DNA from: an uncultured Sulfitobacter sp.
Lineage (GTDB): Bacteria > Pseudomonadota > Alphaproteobacteria > Rhodobacterales > Rhodobacteraceae
NCBI RefSeq assembly: GCF_947500075.1
Contig: NZ_CANMQS010000005.1
Span: forward strand, 62,001-126,000
Direction: 5' to 3'
DNA: 64,000 bases
The position numbers and the translations under genes are program-made. Position 1 is the first letter of the stretch; the number at the start of each line of letters is the position of its first letter. Below the pieces are notes generated by a model. The model made no database searches and had not been told where the DNA came from. It saw nothing but the letters and a program-made list of their open reading frames with translations. Below, piece by piece: positions 1 to 8,593 of the stretch.

Positions 1-1637
1 AGTTCTTCGGTCTCCCAGGGTGCTGCGGCATCGGGTGGGGGAAAGGCCACTTCGTCGCTGGTGCCGCTGGGACGTTGCGGCAGGGCAATCTGGCCTGCGG
101 TCAGGTGCAAACTGGACTGATGCGGCGCAGGCCAGATCAGCGGCCAATAGGCATTCGAGATCGCCACCCGCAAACGGTGGCCTTTGGGTATGCGGGTTGC
201 AATGTGATCCAACGACAGCGTGACCTCTTCCGCCGTGCCGGGCATCATCGGCTCTGGTGCGGACGCGGATCTACGGTGGCTGAGGTTGAGGACACCGTAG
301 GTGATCCGGCTGCTTGCCCCATCGGGATGGACATGGTTCAGCCGCACGGCAATCTGCGCCTGAGGCCGGTCGCTGGCCAGAGTCAACGTGATCCTGGGGG
401 CGCCGACAATGTCCATGTCGAAATCCAGCGGCGCGGTATCGAACGTGGTCGACAGCGCATCATCGCTGCGCTGGTCGCTCGGCATTTCCGGCCCCAGCCA
501 GATCGCACAATACTCACCCCCCTCCGCCCCGCAGTGCGCGGGGGAGGAAATGGTCGCGTTGAGGTGGTCGGGATTGGCGCGCAACCCCCGGTCAGTCAGG
601 TGCAGTGTTTCCGCCTCCAGATGGCTGGTGGCGCCGGTGTCTTCGGCAATCCAGCGGCCGGGGCGTTCTGCGTACCACGCGGCAGGACGCAACCCGTCCA
701 TCAGGTAGGCGCGGTAGTCGGGGTCGTCCTCCACCCCGGTGTCGATGTCTTTGAGCCAGCGGTCCCACCACCGCAGCGCTTCCTGCAGAAAACCGATGCG
801 CGGTTCCGGCACGGCGAAATGGGGGTATTTGTGCACCCATGGCCCCACGATGCCCTTGGCACCGGGCAGGGCTTCGACCAATTGCGGGACGGCGTTTTTG
901 TACGCGTCGCCCCAGCCGCCGATGGCCAGCACCTTGGCCTTGATCGCGGCGTAATCCTCGATGACCGATCCGTGCTGCCAATAGGCATCCCGGCGTTGGT
1001 GTTGCAGCCACTTGGCGGGCAGGAAGGGTTCGTTCTCCAGCCGTTCCAGCCACATCTCGCGCCAGTCGTCCGGGCGCAGGGCGGGGTCCGGTGCCCGGGA
1101 GGAATAGGACCACATCGTCGCGCCCCAGCCGAGGTTCTCGTTCAGCAGGCAACCGCCCTTGTAGTGGATGTCATCGGCAAAGCGGTCGACGGTGGAGCAG
1201 AGCGTGATCACAGCCTTGAGCGGGTCAGGGCCGAGGGCCGCGACCTGAAGCCCGTTGAACCCGCCCCAGCTGATGCCCATCATGCCCACCTTGCCGTTGC
1301 ACCATGGCTGGGCGGCGGCCCAATTGATGATCTCCACCGCATCGGCCTGTTCCTGGGCGGTGTATTCGTCTTCCATCAGCCCTTCGCTGTCGCCATTGCC
1401 GCGCATGTCGACCCGCAGGCAGGCATAGCCGCGCATCGCGAAGTAGGGATGGGTCAGCGCGTCACGCGCACAGGTGCCGTCGCGTTTGCGGTAGGGCAGG
1501 TATTCGAGGATTACGGGGACAGGATCGTCAGTTGCGTCTTTTGGCATCCATACACGGGCGGAGAGGCGGCAGCCGTCGGAAAGGGTGATCCCCATATCGG
1601 GGGTTTCGGTGATGTCGCGGAGGGTGTTTTTGTTCAT
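1..1637 (-). CDS. CocE/NonD-type S15 family hydrolase, 3' end beyond window
   Basis: Alpha/beta-hydrolase of the X-Pro dipeptidyl-peptidase (S15)/cocaine esterase type. The reading frame stays open from the ATG at 1637 to the window edge (about 545 codons), so the C-terminus is missing. The nucleophile motif GISWGG places the catalytic Ser at about residue 123. It is preceded by an oxyanion-type stretch (YRKRDGTCARD) and RGNGDSEG. Near the edge a galactose-binding-like PepX_C domain is visible (HIATRIPKGHRLRVAISNAY). Family members cleave acyl or peptide bonds of small substrates; the substrate cannot be read from sequence. It lies downstream of dtd, separated by about 280 bp that contain a long palindrome, and is probably transcribed separately. 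Confidence 0.88.
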   Translation of the reverse strand, partial: MNKNTLRDITETPDMGITLSDGCRLSARVWMPKDATDDPVPVILEYLPYRKRDGTCARDALTHPYFAMRGYACLRVDMRGNGDSEGLMEDEYTAQEQADAVEIINWAAAQPWCNGKVGMMGISWGGFNGLQVAALGPDPLKAVITLCSTVDRFADDIHYKGGCLLNENLGWGATMWSYSSRAPDPALRPDDWREMWLERLENEPFLPAKWLQHQRRDAYWQHGSVIEDYAAIKAKVLAIGGWGDAYKNAVPQLVEALPGAKGIVGPWVHKYPHFAVPEPRIGFLQEALRWWDRWLKDIDTGVEDDPDYRAYLMDGLRPAAWYAERPGRWIAEDTGATSHLEAETLHLTDRGLRANPDHLNATISSPAHCGAEGGEYCAIWLGPEMPSDQRSDDALSTTFDTAPLDFDMDIVGAPRITLTLASDRPQAQIAVRLNHVHPDGASSRITYGVLNLSHRRSASAPEPMMPGTAEEVTLSLDHIATRIPKGHRLRVAISNAYWPLIWPAPHQSSLHLTAGQIALPQRPSGTSDEVAFPPPDAAAPWETEE

Positions 1638-1723
1638 GAGGGAAGGGTTGGGGGAATGGTATGGTTTGTCAATCGTGATGGTGTGGTTGTGGGAACGGGT
1701 GGTGGGGCTGCAGGGCTCACCAA

Positions 1724-1902
1724 AACCAGCAGGTTTCAGACCCACCTTTGCCACCCCCTTGCGCCTGACAGCGATCGTCATCCTTGCCAAGAGGAATATC
1801 CGTCTCCCGCGAAGAGCGGGTCCCTCGGCGATTCCTCTTGGCAAGCGCGCCGCTCCCTGTCCGACTTGGGGCAGGCAAAGGCGGCTCCGAAACCAGCAGG
1901 TT
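1724..1902. repeat. Long imperfect inverted repeat (about 74-bp arms)
   Basis: The arms at 1724-1797 and 1831-1902 match in inverted orientation along nearly their whole length, roughly three quarters of positions by eye. The innermost 15 bp are identical (1783-1797 and 1831-1845), and a smaller hairpin sits in the loop (CCCGC 1806-1810, GCGGG 1816-1820). Each outer end carries AACCAGCAGGTT. It fills the gap between dtd and the S15 hydrolase. No target-site duplication is evident. It could be a dispersed palindromic repeat, a decayed MITE, or a strong termination/processing structure for the upstream operon. Confidence 0.75.
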
Positions 1903-1917
1903 GGGGATCATCGGCGG

Positions 1918-2364
1918 TCAGGGGCGCGCGGTGTCGAGCCAGATGGTCACCGGCCCATCGTTCGTCAGCGCCACGGACATATCCGCGCCAAACTTGCCCG
2001 TTTGGGTGGGGATGTTGAGCGCTTTAAGGGCATGGGCGCATTGCAGATAGAGCGTTTCGGCCACGTCGGGTTTGGCGGCATAGGAGAAGCCGGGCCGCGT
2101 GCCGCGCGACGTGTCGGCAGCGAGGGTGAATTGGCTGACGACAAGAGCCGCCCCCTGGGATTGGGCGATGTTGAGGTTCATCTTGCCGGCGTCATCCTTG
2201 AAGAGCCGCAGTTTGGCGACCTTGGCGGCCAGCGCCTTGGCGGTGTCGTATGTATCCTCCGGCATGGCACAGACGAAGATGAGCAGGCCAGGCCCGATGC
2301 GGGCAATCTCTGTGCCATCTACGGTGACCGAGGCTGCACTGACCCGTTGCAGAAGTGCGCGCAT
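1918..2364 (-). CDS. dtd: D-aminoacyl-tRNA deacylase
   Basis: Cytoplasmic proofreading enzyme that hydrolyses D-amino acids (and glycine) from mischarged tRNAs. The 148-aa length is normal for DTD. The family signatures are present: SQFTL at residues 77-81, FGADM near 125-129, and the cross-subunit NDGPVT motif at 135-140. Its ATG overlaps the stop codon of the nitroreductase gene (TGATG), so it is the last gene of the long minus-strand operon that starts near 8.6 kb and is probably translated by coupling. Confidence 0.95.
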   Translation of the reverse strand: MRALLQRVSAASVTVDGTEIARIGPGLLIFVCAMPEDTYDTAKALAAKVAKLRLFKDDAGKMNLNIAQSQGAALVVSQFTLAADTSRGTRPGFSYAAKPDVAETLYLQCAHALKALNIPTQTGKFGADMSVALTNDGPVTIWLDTARP

Positions 2365-3038
2365 CAGTCGTGCCAGCCGATGATGTCATCCGCATCGGCC
2401 CGTTCCGTTCGGAAGCTGTTGGCGGGGTTGTCGGGGTCTGGATACCCAAAGGAGATGCCGCAAAGGATGTTGCGGTCTTCCGCGATGCCAAGGCGTTCGC
2501 GCAGCAGCGGGGCAAAGGCGGCGACAGCGGCCTGCGCGATGGTGCCGATGCCGAGCGAGGTCGCGGCCAGCGTGAAGGCGGTGACAAAGCCGCCCGAGTC
2601 CATCGCGCCATAGGGGCCGAGTTCCGCCGGGGCGTGCAGGATCGCAACATGGGGGGCGTCGAAGAACGCATAGTTGCGCAGCATTTGTGCCTGACGGCCT
2701 GCACGGTCGGATTTCTCGATCCCCACCGCATCATAGAGCTGAAACCCGCAGGTGCGGCGGCGGTCGGCATAGGCGCCTGTGTATTTGGCGGGCCAGTCGA
2801 GGTCGGGTTGCGGTGCGGTTCCTTGTGCGGCCTCGGTCAGGGCCGCGCGCAGGCTGTCGGTGGCTGCACCGCGGGTGATCTCCAACTGCCAGGGTTGGGC
2901 GTTGCACCATGAAGGTGCGCGGCGGGCGGCGGTGACAATCCGGGTGATCACGGCGTCCGGCACCGGGTCAGGCAGATAGGCGCGGCAGGAATGGCGCGCG
3001 GTCAGGATGTCGTGCAGGGTATCGTAGGATTGTGTCAT
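2364..3038 (-). CDS. Nitroreductase family protein
   Basis: FMN-dependent NAD(P)H oxidoreductase fold of about 224 aa. The N-terminal ARHSCRAY (an RxSxR-type FMN phosphate contact), the [13 protein letters not shown] segment and the C-terminal glycine-rich [14 protein letters not shown] fit the NfsA/BluB-like nitroreductase superfamily. The ATG at 3038 was chosen because it overlaps the preceding stop as ATGA; the open frame continues further upstream without a good ribosome site. The electron acceptor is unknown. Its place between a zinc-ribbon membrane protein and dtd suggests co-expression with the stress-type operon. Confidence 0.85.
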   Translation of the reverse strand: MTQSYDTLHDILTARHSCRAYLPDPVPDAVITRIVTAARRAPSWCNAQPWQLEITRGAATDSLRAALTEAAQGTAPQPDLDWPAKYTGAYADRRRTCGFQLYDAVGIEKSDRAGRQAQMLRNYAFFDAPHVAILHAPAELGPYGAMDSGGFVTAFTLAATSLGIGTIAQAAVAAFAPLLRERLGIAEDRNILCGISFGYPDPDNPANSFRTERADADDIIGWHD

Positions 3039-4150
3039 TGGTTCACGGCCACTCCATAACCGATGAGGCCTGCCACGATGAGGCCCGCGAGCACGGCAAA
3101 GGTAATTTTCAAGGTCGAATAGGGGCGTTCGCCCTGCACCCGGCCCGTGCGGCCATTGACCACAAATCGGTAGGTTTTGCCACGGTATTTGTAGGCCGCG
3201 AGCCAAACGGGCAGCAGGATGTGCTTGAACGTCAGATCGCTGAGATCGGTGTCGATGTGCTGTACCCGCTGGCGGTCGCCGCCGATGTCAAATTTCACGT
3301 CCCGTTCGATGATGCGGTCCATATAGGCGCGCGCCTCCGCAAAGCCGTCCTGCAGGGAGACGTGGTAGGCTTCTGCACGGAAGCCCGCCAGATATTCCGG
3401 GCGGTAAGGTTCCATCGCGGAGAGGTCCCAGGGTTCCAGCGCATCGGTAAAGCGCTTGGGCAGGGAGGTGGACGCGAGCACCAGCACATCGTCAAAGAAC
3501 CGCCGCACGCGGCCCGATGCCGGGCTCCAGCGGACCTTGGGGACCTGTTGCTGCACCCGCTTGCCGTTGCGGGTCACGGTGCGGGTGACGTAATAGACCG
3601 TGCCGCGCTGGCCACGGTAGCTGGACCGGGTGTCGGCGTCATAGGTCCAGTAGGGCACATAGATGCCCTGCATCTGGCGGCCCTTGCGGGCATAGGCCTG
3701 CAGGCCGTTGGGCGCGAACCACAACCCGCCCAGCCAGTCTTTCATCGCATCGCGGGCGGTTTCCTGACCCAGCGCAAAGGGCAGCACACCGCGCGGCTTG
3801 ATCTGGCGGTGGGTGCCGGTGTCCACCACGACGGGGGTGGCGCAGAAGGGGCATTCGGTGGCGTGCTTGCCGTTACGGAATTCGACCTCTGCCGCGCAAT
3901 TGGGGCAGGAGGTGACGCGGGTTTCCTCCATCTGCGCGGCAGGCAGGTCCGCAGCAAGGCCTTTCCGGAGGTCAAGTTCGGCCATGGGGTGCAGATGGTG
4001 ACCGCCATCTTCGATCGCCTGCTGGTTGCCGCAATGGTCACAGATGAGCAGGCCCGCCGCCGGATCAAAGCGCAGGTCCGAACCACAGGTGTCGCAGGGA
4101 AAGCGATGCTCTGCCACGGGGGCGGGCGGCGGTGCGGCGGGGTCGGGCAT
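3035..4150 (-). CDS. Zinc-ribbon protein with C-terminal membrane anchor
   Basis: 371-aa protein with two tandem TFIIB-like zinc ribbons near the N-terminus: CxxC pairs at about C19/C22 with C37/C40, and C82/C85 with C100/C103. A long middle region follows, and one hydrophobic helix (about 347-366) lies at the C-terminus. The ATG at 4150 has GGAG five bases upstream and is preferred over a TTG at 4174. Homologues are often miscalled as primosomal helicase fragments. It sits directly after the SPFH-GYF gene, and SPFH/zinc-ribbon pairs recur in bacteria, so a shared role at a membrane complex is inferred. Biochemical function unknown. Confidence 0.8.
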   Translation of the reverse strand: MPDPAAPPPAPVAEHRFPCDTCGSDLRFDPAAGLLICDHCGNQQAIEDGGHHLHPMAELDLRKGLAADLPAAQMEETRVTSCPNCAAEVEFRNGKHATECPFCATPVVVDTGTHRQIKPRGVLPFALGQETARDAMKDWLGGLWFAPNGLQAYARKGRQMQGIYVPYWTYDADTRSSYRGQRGTVYYVTRTVTRNGKRVQQQVPKVRWSPASGRVRRFFDDVLVLASTSLPKRFTDALEPWDLSAMEPYRPEYLAGFRAEAYHVSLQDGFAEARAYMDRIIERDVKFDIGGDRQRVQHIDTDLSDLTFKHILLPVWLAAYKYRGKTYRFVVNGRTGRVQGERPYSTLKITFAVLAGLIVAGLIGYGVAVNQ

Positions 4151-4216
4151 GCAGGCTCCGGCAGGATGCAACAAGGGGGGAGGGCCCGGCGCGCGGGGCG
4201 TCGGACCCGGTTTGGA

Positions 4217-5326
4217 TTACGCGCCGGGGGGCGGCGGGGGCAGTACGGTGAAAAGCTGCGCCAGCTCCGCTACATCCTCGGCCCTTTGCCAGCCGTCCTG
4301 ACCGGGGGTCCAGACATAGGTGTCGCGGGTCAGATCCCCGTCGGTGGTTTTGCGGCCCATCGCCGCTTTGGAGAAGGGGCCGGAGGTCTCTCCGTTTTCA
4401 GCGATGTGCCAGACGTGTTCGACAGGTGGCGGCGGAGGGGCGATCTGGGCCGGGGTCGCGGTGCGGGCGCCCCAGTGGCCCTGGGCATTCGCGGCCTGCT
4501 GGCCGATCTGCATGCCCAATCCGGCACCCAGACCCGCCTGGATCGCGGCGGCCCCTGCGCCATCGCTGCCAAGGGCCTCAGCCGCCTGAAACTGCATGTA
4601 TTCGTTCAGGTTGCCAATCACGCCCATGGAGGAGCGTTTGTCCATCACCTCTTCCACCGCGGGCGGCAGGGAGATGTTTTCAATGTAAAGTTCAGGCAGG
4701 GTCAACCCATAGGTACCGATCTGTGCGGCGATCTCCTGAGAGACCAGTTTGCCCAACTCGCGGGTGTTGGCGGCCATGTCCATCACCGGAATGCCCGCGC
4801 GCGCGATGGTGCGCGAAAACTCCTGCACGATGATGTTGCGGATCTGGAAGCTGATCTCATCCATGGTGAATTCACCGTCTGTGCCGACGATCTCGGACAG
4901 AAAGCGCGCCGGTTCGCTGACCTTGACGCTGTAGGTGCCGAAGGCGCGCAGGCGCACGGGGCCGAATTCCGGATCGCGGCAGATGACCGGGTTCTTGGTG
5001 CCCCATTTGAGGTCATTGAACCGGGTGGTGTTGACGAAATAGATCTCGGATTTGAACGGGCTTTTGAACCCGTGGTCCCAGTGTTGCAGGGTCGTCATGA
5101 TCGGCATGTTGTTGGTCTCAAGCATGTAGAGACCGGGGGTAAAGACATCGGCCAGTTGCCCTTCGTGCACAAACACCGCCGCTTGCCCCTCGCGGACGGT
5201 CAGTTTGGCGCCGTATTTGATCTCATGGCCTTCACGTTCGAACCGCCAGACCATCGTGTCGCGGGTGTCATCGACCCAATGGATGACGTCGATGAATTCA
5301 CCGGAGAGGAAATCGAAAATACCCAT
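4217..5326 (-). CDS. SPFH (band 7-like) protein with C-terminal GYF_2 domain
   Basis: 369 aa. The N-terminal two thirds resemble the SPFH group often labelled 'virion core protein'-like (MGIFDFLSGEF start, then EGHEIKYGAKLTVREGQAA). Next come an alanine/glycine-rich helix (about 245-285) and a Pro-rich linker. A GYF_2-type domain closes the protein (about 303-360, VWHIAENGETSGPF and TYVWTPGQDGWQRA). SPFH proteins oligomerise at membranes as scaffolds; GYF domains bind proline-rich peptides. No transmembrane segment is obvious, so membrane contact may come through partners such as the neighbouring zinc-ribbon protein. Inferred scaffold of the operon's complex. Confidence 0.85.
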   Translation of the reverse strand: MGIFDFLSGEFIDVIHWVDDTRDTMVWRFEREGHEIKYGAKLTVREGQAAVFVHEGQLADVFTPGLYMLETNNMPIMTTLQHWDHGFKSPFKSEIYFVNTTRFNDLKWGTKNPVICRDPEFGPVRLRAFGTYSVKVSEPARFLSEIVGTDGEFTMDEISFQIRNIIVQEFSRTIARAGIPVMDMAANTRELGKLVSQEIAAQIGTYGLTLPELYIENISLPPAVEEVMDKRSSMGVIGNLNEYMQFQAAEALGSDGAGAAAIQAGLGAGLGMQIGQQAANAQGHWGARTATPAQIAPPPPPVEHVWHIAENGETSGPFSKAAMGRKTTDGDLTRDTYVWTPGQDGWQRAEDVAELAQLFTVLPPPPPGA

Positions 5327-5400
5327 GAGATGTGCCTTTTGTTGGTTGGATCAGCGCCGACGGCGGCGGTTGGGAGTTCAGCGGGTTGCGTGTCGCGGGG

Positions 5401-6360
5401 TCATTGCGGGCCACCTGTCAGCTCACGCGCGATGGTACGCACGATTGGGGCGGCTTGTGCGGCTGTCATCCCCGGCTCAAGTCGCGGGTCATACAGCATC
5501 CTCAGCAACAGCTCGTCATGGCGCGTCAGCAAGGCGAATTCGTCATCATCGTTGAAGATCGACGGGCGGGCGTCGGGGCTGTCGTTGGACAAACCCATGC
5601 CCTGGGCGAGCTCTTCGTGAATACAAGACAGCCGGAGAAGGTCAGGATTTTCCGCCCGCACGATGGCCAGCGCAGCGGTATAGACATCCGGGTCCGCCCC
5701 GGTGGCGTAAGCGGCGACAAGACAATAGGTGTCGCGCGGCATTTCGCGCACGGTGGCAAGGCTGCTTTTTGAAATCCCCGGCACCCGTGCAGCGGCCTTG
5801 GCAAGCATTTCCTCGCGGTCATCTTCGCCTGCGATGACAACAATGAAATTCGGCCTGCCGTTCATGCTGACAGGATGTCCTGTGACGCGGCTCAGGCGCT
5901 TGGCGTAGGAGGCGACGGCCTGCGTGTCTGTGCGTTGTTGAGAGGGCGGGATGCTGTCGCCAAAGAGGACTTCCATCCGCACAGGCCCTTCCCAGCGGTT
6001 CAGCGGGCTGGCCCCTCCGACACCGGCAAAATTGCCGTCATATTCGTTGAAGAACGCGATCCGCTCAAAGTTGCGGACAAGGGTATCGGCGTTGAACGGC
6101 GTGTCCGTCCCACCACCGTCCTGGCGCAGCAAGCCCTGGCTCAGCTGGGCTTGCTCCACTTGCGCAAAGTAGCTGCGCAAGCTGGCACTGCGTTCGGAGG
6201 TGGGCCGCGCCACCACGGGGGCGGCTGACGCAGGCGCCGCCGGGCGGGCCTGCGGTTTGAGGGAGGCATTCACATTGGGGTCCAGCAGGTCGCAGCCGAC
6301 CAGCAGCGCTGCCGCAAAGGACAGCGCTGAACAGGTTCGGATAAGACGCTGGCGACCCAC
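5401..6360 (-). CDS. DUF2927-type lipoprotein with HEExxQ motif
   Basis: 319-aa predicted lipoprotein. A GTG start at 6360, preceded by AAGGGG, gives a signal peptide ending in LLVGC (lipid-modified Cys about residue 23). The mature part matches the DUF2927 family. It contains HEELAQGMGL at about 248-257, followed by ND and SIFNDDDEF. The layout resembles a zinc metallopeptidase helix, but no family activity is known to me, so protease function is only a suggestion. It starts 11 bp after telA stops and is part of the xpaC-telA operon. Confidence 0.82.
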   Translation of the reverse strand: MGRQRLIRTCSALSFAAALLVGCDLLDPNVNASLKPQARPAAPASAAPVVARPTSERSASLRSYFAQVEQAQLSQGLLRQDGGGTDTPFNADTLVRNFERIAFFNEYDGNFAGVGGASPLNRWEGPVRMEVLFGDSIPPSQQRTDTQAVASYAKRLSRVTGHPVSMNGRPNFIVVIAGEDDREEMLAKAAARVPGISKSSLATVREMPRDTYCLVAAYATGADPDVYTAALAIVRAENPDLLRLSCIHEELAQGMGLSNDSPDARPSIFNDDDEFALLTRHDELLLRMLYDPRLEPGMTAAQAAPIVRTIARELTGGPQ

Positions 6361-6370
6361 GTGTTGCCCC

Positions 6371-7567
6371 TTAGCCCGGAACCGCGCCGCCGGCGGTTTC
6401 GCCAAGTCCGGTCTTCTTGGCCTTGGCAGAGGCCAGCGTGTCGCGCAGTTTGGCTTCCATCTCCTGCAACTCCTTCTCGGCGGCGGCGCGTTTGGCCTTG
6501 CCTTCGTCGGCGATTTGCAGGCTTTCCTCAATGGTGCCGATCAGATCGGCATTGGCTTGCTTGACGGCTTCAATGTCAAACACGCCGCGCTCCATCTCTT
6601 CGCGGATCATCTTGTTGCTGTCGCGCAGATTCTTGGCGTTGGAGGTCAGGAGTTCGTTGGTCAGGTCATTGGCCTCCCGCACCGCAGTCGCGGCCTCCGC
6701 CGAGCGTTGGATCGTCACAGCCTGCGCCAGCTGCGTCTCCCACAGCGGCACGGTGTTCACGAGGGTGGAGTTGATCTTGGTCACAAGGCTCTTGTCGTTT
6801 TCCTGCACCAACCGGATGGAGGGCAGGGACTGCATGGTGACCTGACGGGTCAGTTTCAGGTCATGCACCCGGCGTTCCAGATCATCGCGGGCGGCGCGCA
6901 GATCGCGCAATTCCTGTGCCACCATGACCTGATCATTCTCGGCTGCGGCTTCGACGTCTTTCTCCTTGGCGGGGATCACCGTGGCATCAAGATCGGCCAG
7001 CTTGGCCTCACCGGCAGCAATATAGAGGGCAAGTTCGTCATAGAACTGCAAGGTCTTCTCATAGAGCATGTCGAGCGATTTGATGTCCTTGAGCAGCGTG
7101 TGTTCATGGTTCAGCAGATTATCTGTGATCTTGTCGATCTGGTTCTGGACCTTTTCAAACTTCGCGGTGAATTTCGCGAAAGGTGCAGCACGGCCCAGCA
7201 GCTTCTCCCACCAGCTGCGCTTGCGGCGCACGTCAAGTTCAGAAACGGAAAAGCCCCGGATCGCTGAGACGATGCTGCGCAGGCTGTCGCCCGCCGGGCC
7301 CACGTCCTTGTTGCGCACATCCTGCAACATGGATTGGCTGATTTCCTGTAACTCCGCCTGCGCGGCAGAGCCAAAAGAGACGATGGACTGCGTGTCTTCC
7401 ATGTCGATCTCAGCCATCCGGCGTTTGATCTCGGCGCTTTGTGGCTTGTCGGCGGTCTCAAGCGGGACAATGGCATTGGCGTCTGTCGGCTCAGGCAGGA
7501 CCATGGCGCTGACCTCTTCAACGATGGCAGTGGCCTGAGCGGCTTTTTCACGAACAGTTTCAGACAT
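6371..7567 (-). CDS. telA: Toxic anion resistance protein TelA/YaaN family
   Basis: About 398 aa, largely alpha-helical with long heptad-like stretches, no signal peptide and no membrane segment. The sequence from MSETVREKAAQ through WWEKLLG and the conserved NTVPLWETQLAQAV region is typical of TelA/YaaN/KlaA. Members are linked to tellurite and antimicrobial tolerance and usually pair with XpaC, as here. ATG 7567 has a GAAGAGAG-type site upstream. A start at 7609 would overlap the xpaC stop as ATGA and add 14 residues; I cannot exclude it. Confidence 0.9.
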   Translation of the reverse strand: MSETVREKAAQATAIVEEVSAMVLPEPTDANAIVPLETADKPQSAEIKRRMAEIDMEDTQSIVSFGSAAQAELQEISQSMLQDVRNKDVGPAGDSLRSIVSAIRGFSVSELDVRRKRSWWEKLLGRAAPFAKFTAKFEKVQNQIDKITDNLLNHEHTLLKDIKSLDMLYEKTLQFYDELALYIAAGEAKLADLDATVIPAKEKDVEAAAENDQVMVAQELRDLRAARDDLERRVHDLKLTRQVTMQSLPSIRLVQENDKSLVTKINSTLVNTVPLWETQLAQAVTIQRSAEAATAVREANDLTNELLTSNAKNLRDSNKMIREEMERGVFDIEAVKQANADLIGTIEESLQIADEGKAKRAAAEKELQEMEAKLRDTLASAKAKKTGLGETAGGAVPG

Positions 7568-7605
7568 ATACTTTACTCTCTTCTGGGAAAAGTTGGGGGC
7601 AGACA

Positions 7606-8499
7606 TCACTCAAGCCGGACCCCTTCGCGGGACAGCCGGTCGCGCAGCACGTCAATTTCGACTGTCAGGTCAGTGCGGTCGTCCAGCAGGGATTTGCGGT
7701 TTCGGGCGGCGAAGTTCTGATCCAGATCGTCCAGCAGCGCAAGGTAATCAGCGCGTGCCTGCGGATCGCGGGTGCGGGCGTAAATGTCTGCGAACTTTGC
7801 GGTCGCGTCACGGGCACCCATCAGATAGACGCCAAGATATTTGCGCGCTGCGGTCAGATCACGCGGGTCTTCCTCAACGGTGCGAATGAGCTGCCGGGCG
7901 GTGTCCTGAAAATCATCCAGACGTGCCGCCGACACACGGTCGTTTGCCCGTGCCATCGCATCGCGCATCGCGGCGAGGTGCTTTTCCGCTTCATCCACCA
8001 CCCGGGCAACACGGTCCTGCTGGTGGCTGTCGATGCCTTCCGCCCCCTTGGATTTCAGCGGGTCAATGCCGAATGCCGCCACATGCAGGCCTGTCGCACA
8101 TAACCCATAGAGCACGGCCGCAAGGACATCGGCGGTGTCGTTCAGATGTGCCAGAACGGCCAGCCCCGCGCCTGCGCCGGTCAACGCGCTGGCCATCATC
8201 TTGCGCGGCCACGCAGGCCTGCGCGCCACTTTGCGGGCGTCAAAAGCGGCTTCGGCTTTCAGCCCCTCGCGCAGCAGGATCGCAGCCAGCGTCAGCGCAC
8301 CGGCACCCAGCAATCCAAAAGTCAGGGGCAGGGGGCCGTCGCTGAAAGTGGTGGCCACAAGCACGATTGCCGGTACGAACAGGACATTCGCCCTGCCGCC
8401 TGCCGGTTCGACCTGAATGCGTTTGTGGGGCTGGGCTGCGGATGCTTGTGCATCATCGCCCCCCTCGGGGCTGAATTTTCCGCCATAGCGTGTTGCCAT
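7606..8499 (-). CDS. xpaC: XpaC-family membrane protein (5-bromo-4-chloroindolyl phosphate hydrolysis family)
   Basis: 297 aa with four hydrophobic segments (about 38-54, 60-77, 104-118, 125-143), then a helical cytoplasmic tail with EAEKHLAAMRDAMARAND, characteristic of XpaC. The family name reflects an old indicator phenotype; no phosphatase motif is visible. XpaC and TelA are neighbours in many bacteria and probably act together at the membrane. ATG 8499 has GGGAGG eight bases upstream. The TAG stop of a 30-codon reading frame ends one base before this ATG, suggesting translational coupling. Confidence 0.87.
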   Translation of the reverse strand: MATRYGGKFSPEGGDDAQASAAQPHKRIQVEPAGGRANVLFVPAIVLVATTFSDGPLPLTFGLLGAGALTLAAILLREGLKAEAAFDARKVARRPAWPRKMMASALTGAGAGLAVLAHLNDTADVLAAVLYGLCATGLHVAAFGIDPLKSKGAEGIDSHQQDRVARVVDEAEKHLAAMRDAMARANDRVSAARLDDFQDTARQLIRTVEEDPRDLTAARKYLGVYLMGARDATAKFADIYARTRDPQARADYLALLDDLDQNFAARNRKSLLDDRTDLTVEIDVLRDRLSREGVRLE

Positions 8500-8500
8500 G

Positions 8501-8593
8501 CTATCGCCCTCCCAGCCAGCCGCTGCTGACACCAAATAGGACGACGATCAGCGCCGTGTAAGCTGCCTTGCGAAACCCGCTGTGCGTTTTCAT
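8501..8593 (-). CDS. Putative 30-aa single-pass membrane peptide upstream of xpaC
   Basis: An ATG at 8593 follows AGGGAAGG and encodes 30 residues: a short basic N-terminus (MKTHSGFRKAAY), then a hydrophobic helix (TALIVVLFGVSS) and GWLGGR. The TAG stop lies one base before the xpaC ATG, so the two would be translated in tandem. The same frame is open to 8713 (70 aa), but the extra N-terminal part is hydrophilic and has no better ribosome site. It could be a real micro-protein of the XpaC complex or only a leader frame. Confidence 0.5.
   Translation of the reverse strand: MKTHSGFRKAAYTALIVVLFGVSSGWLGGR

Noticed and set aside
1720..1910. AACCAGCAGGTT copies as target-site duplication of a mobile element
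   Set aside because: The copies are part of the imperfect inverted repeat itself (each nearly palindromic), and outside bases do not repeat.
3032..5620. Very long plus-strand open frame (862 codons)
   Set aside because: It lies antisense to the zinc-ribbon and SPFH genes, whose proteins have clear domains. Its translation is Arg/Gly/His-rich with no recognisable domain, a usual artefact of GC-rich DNA.
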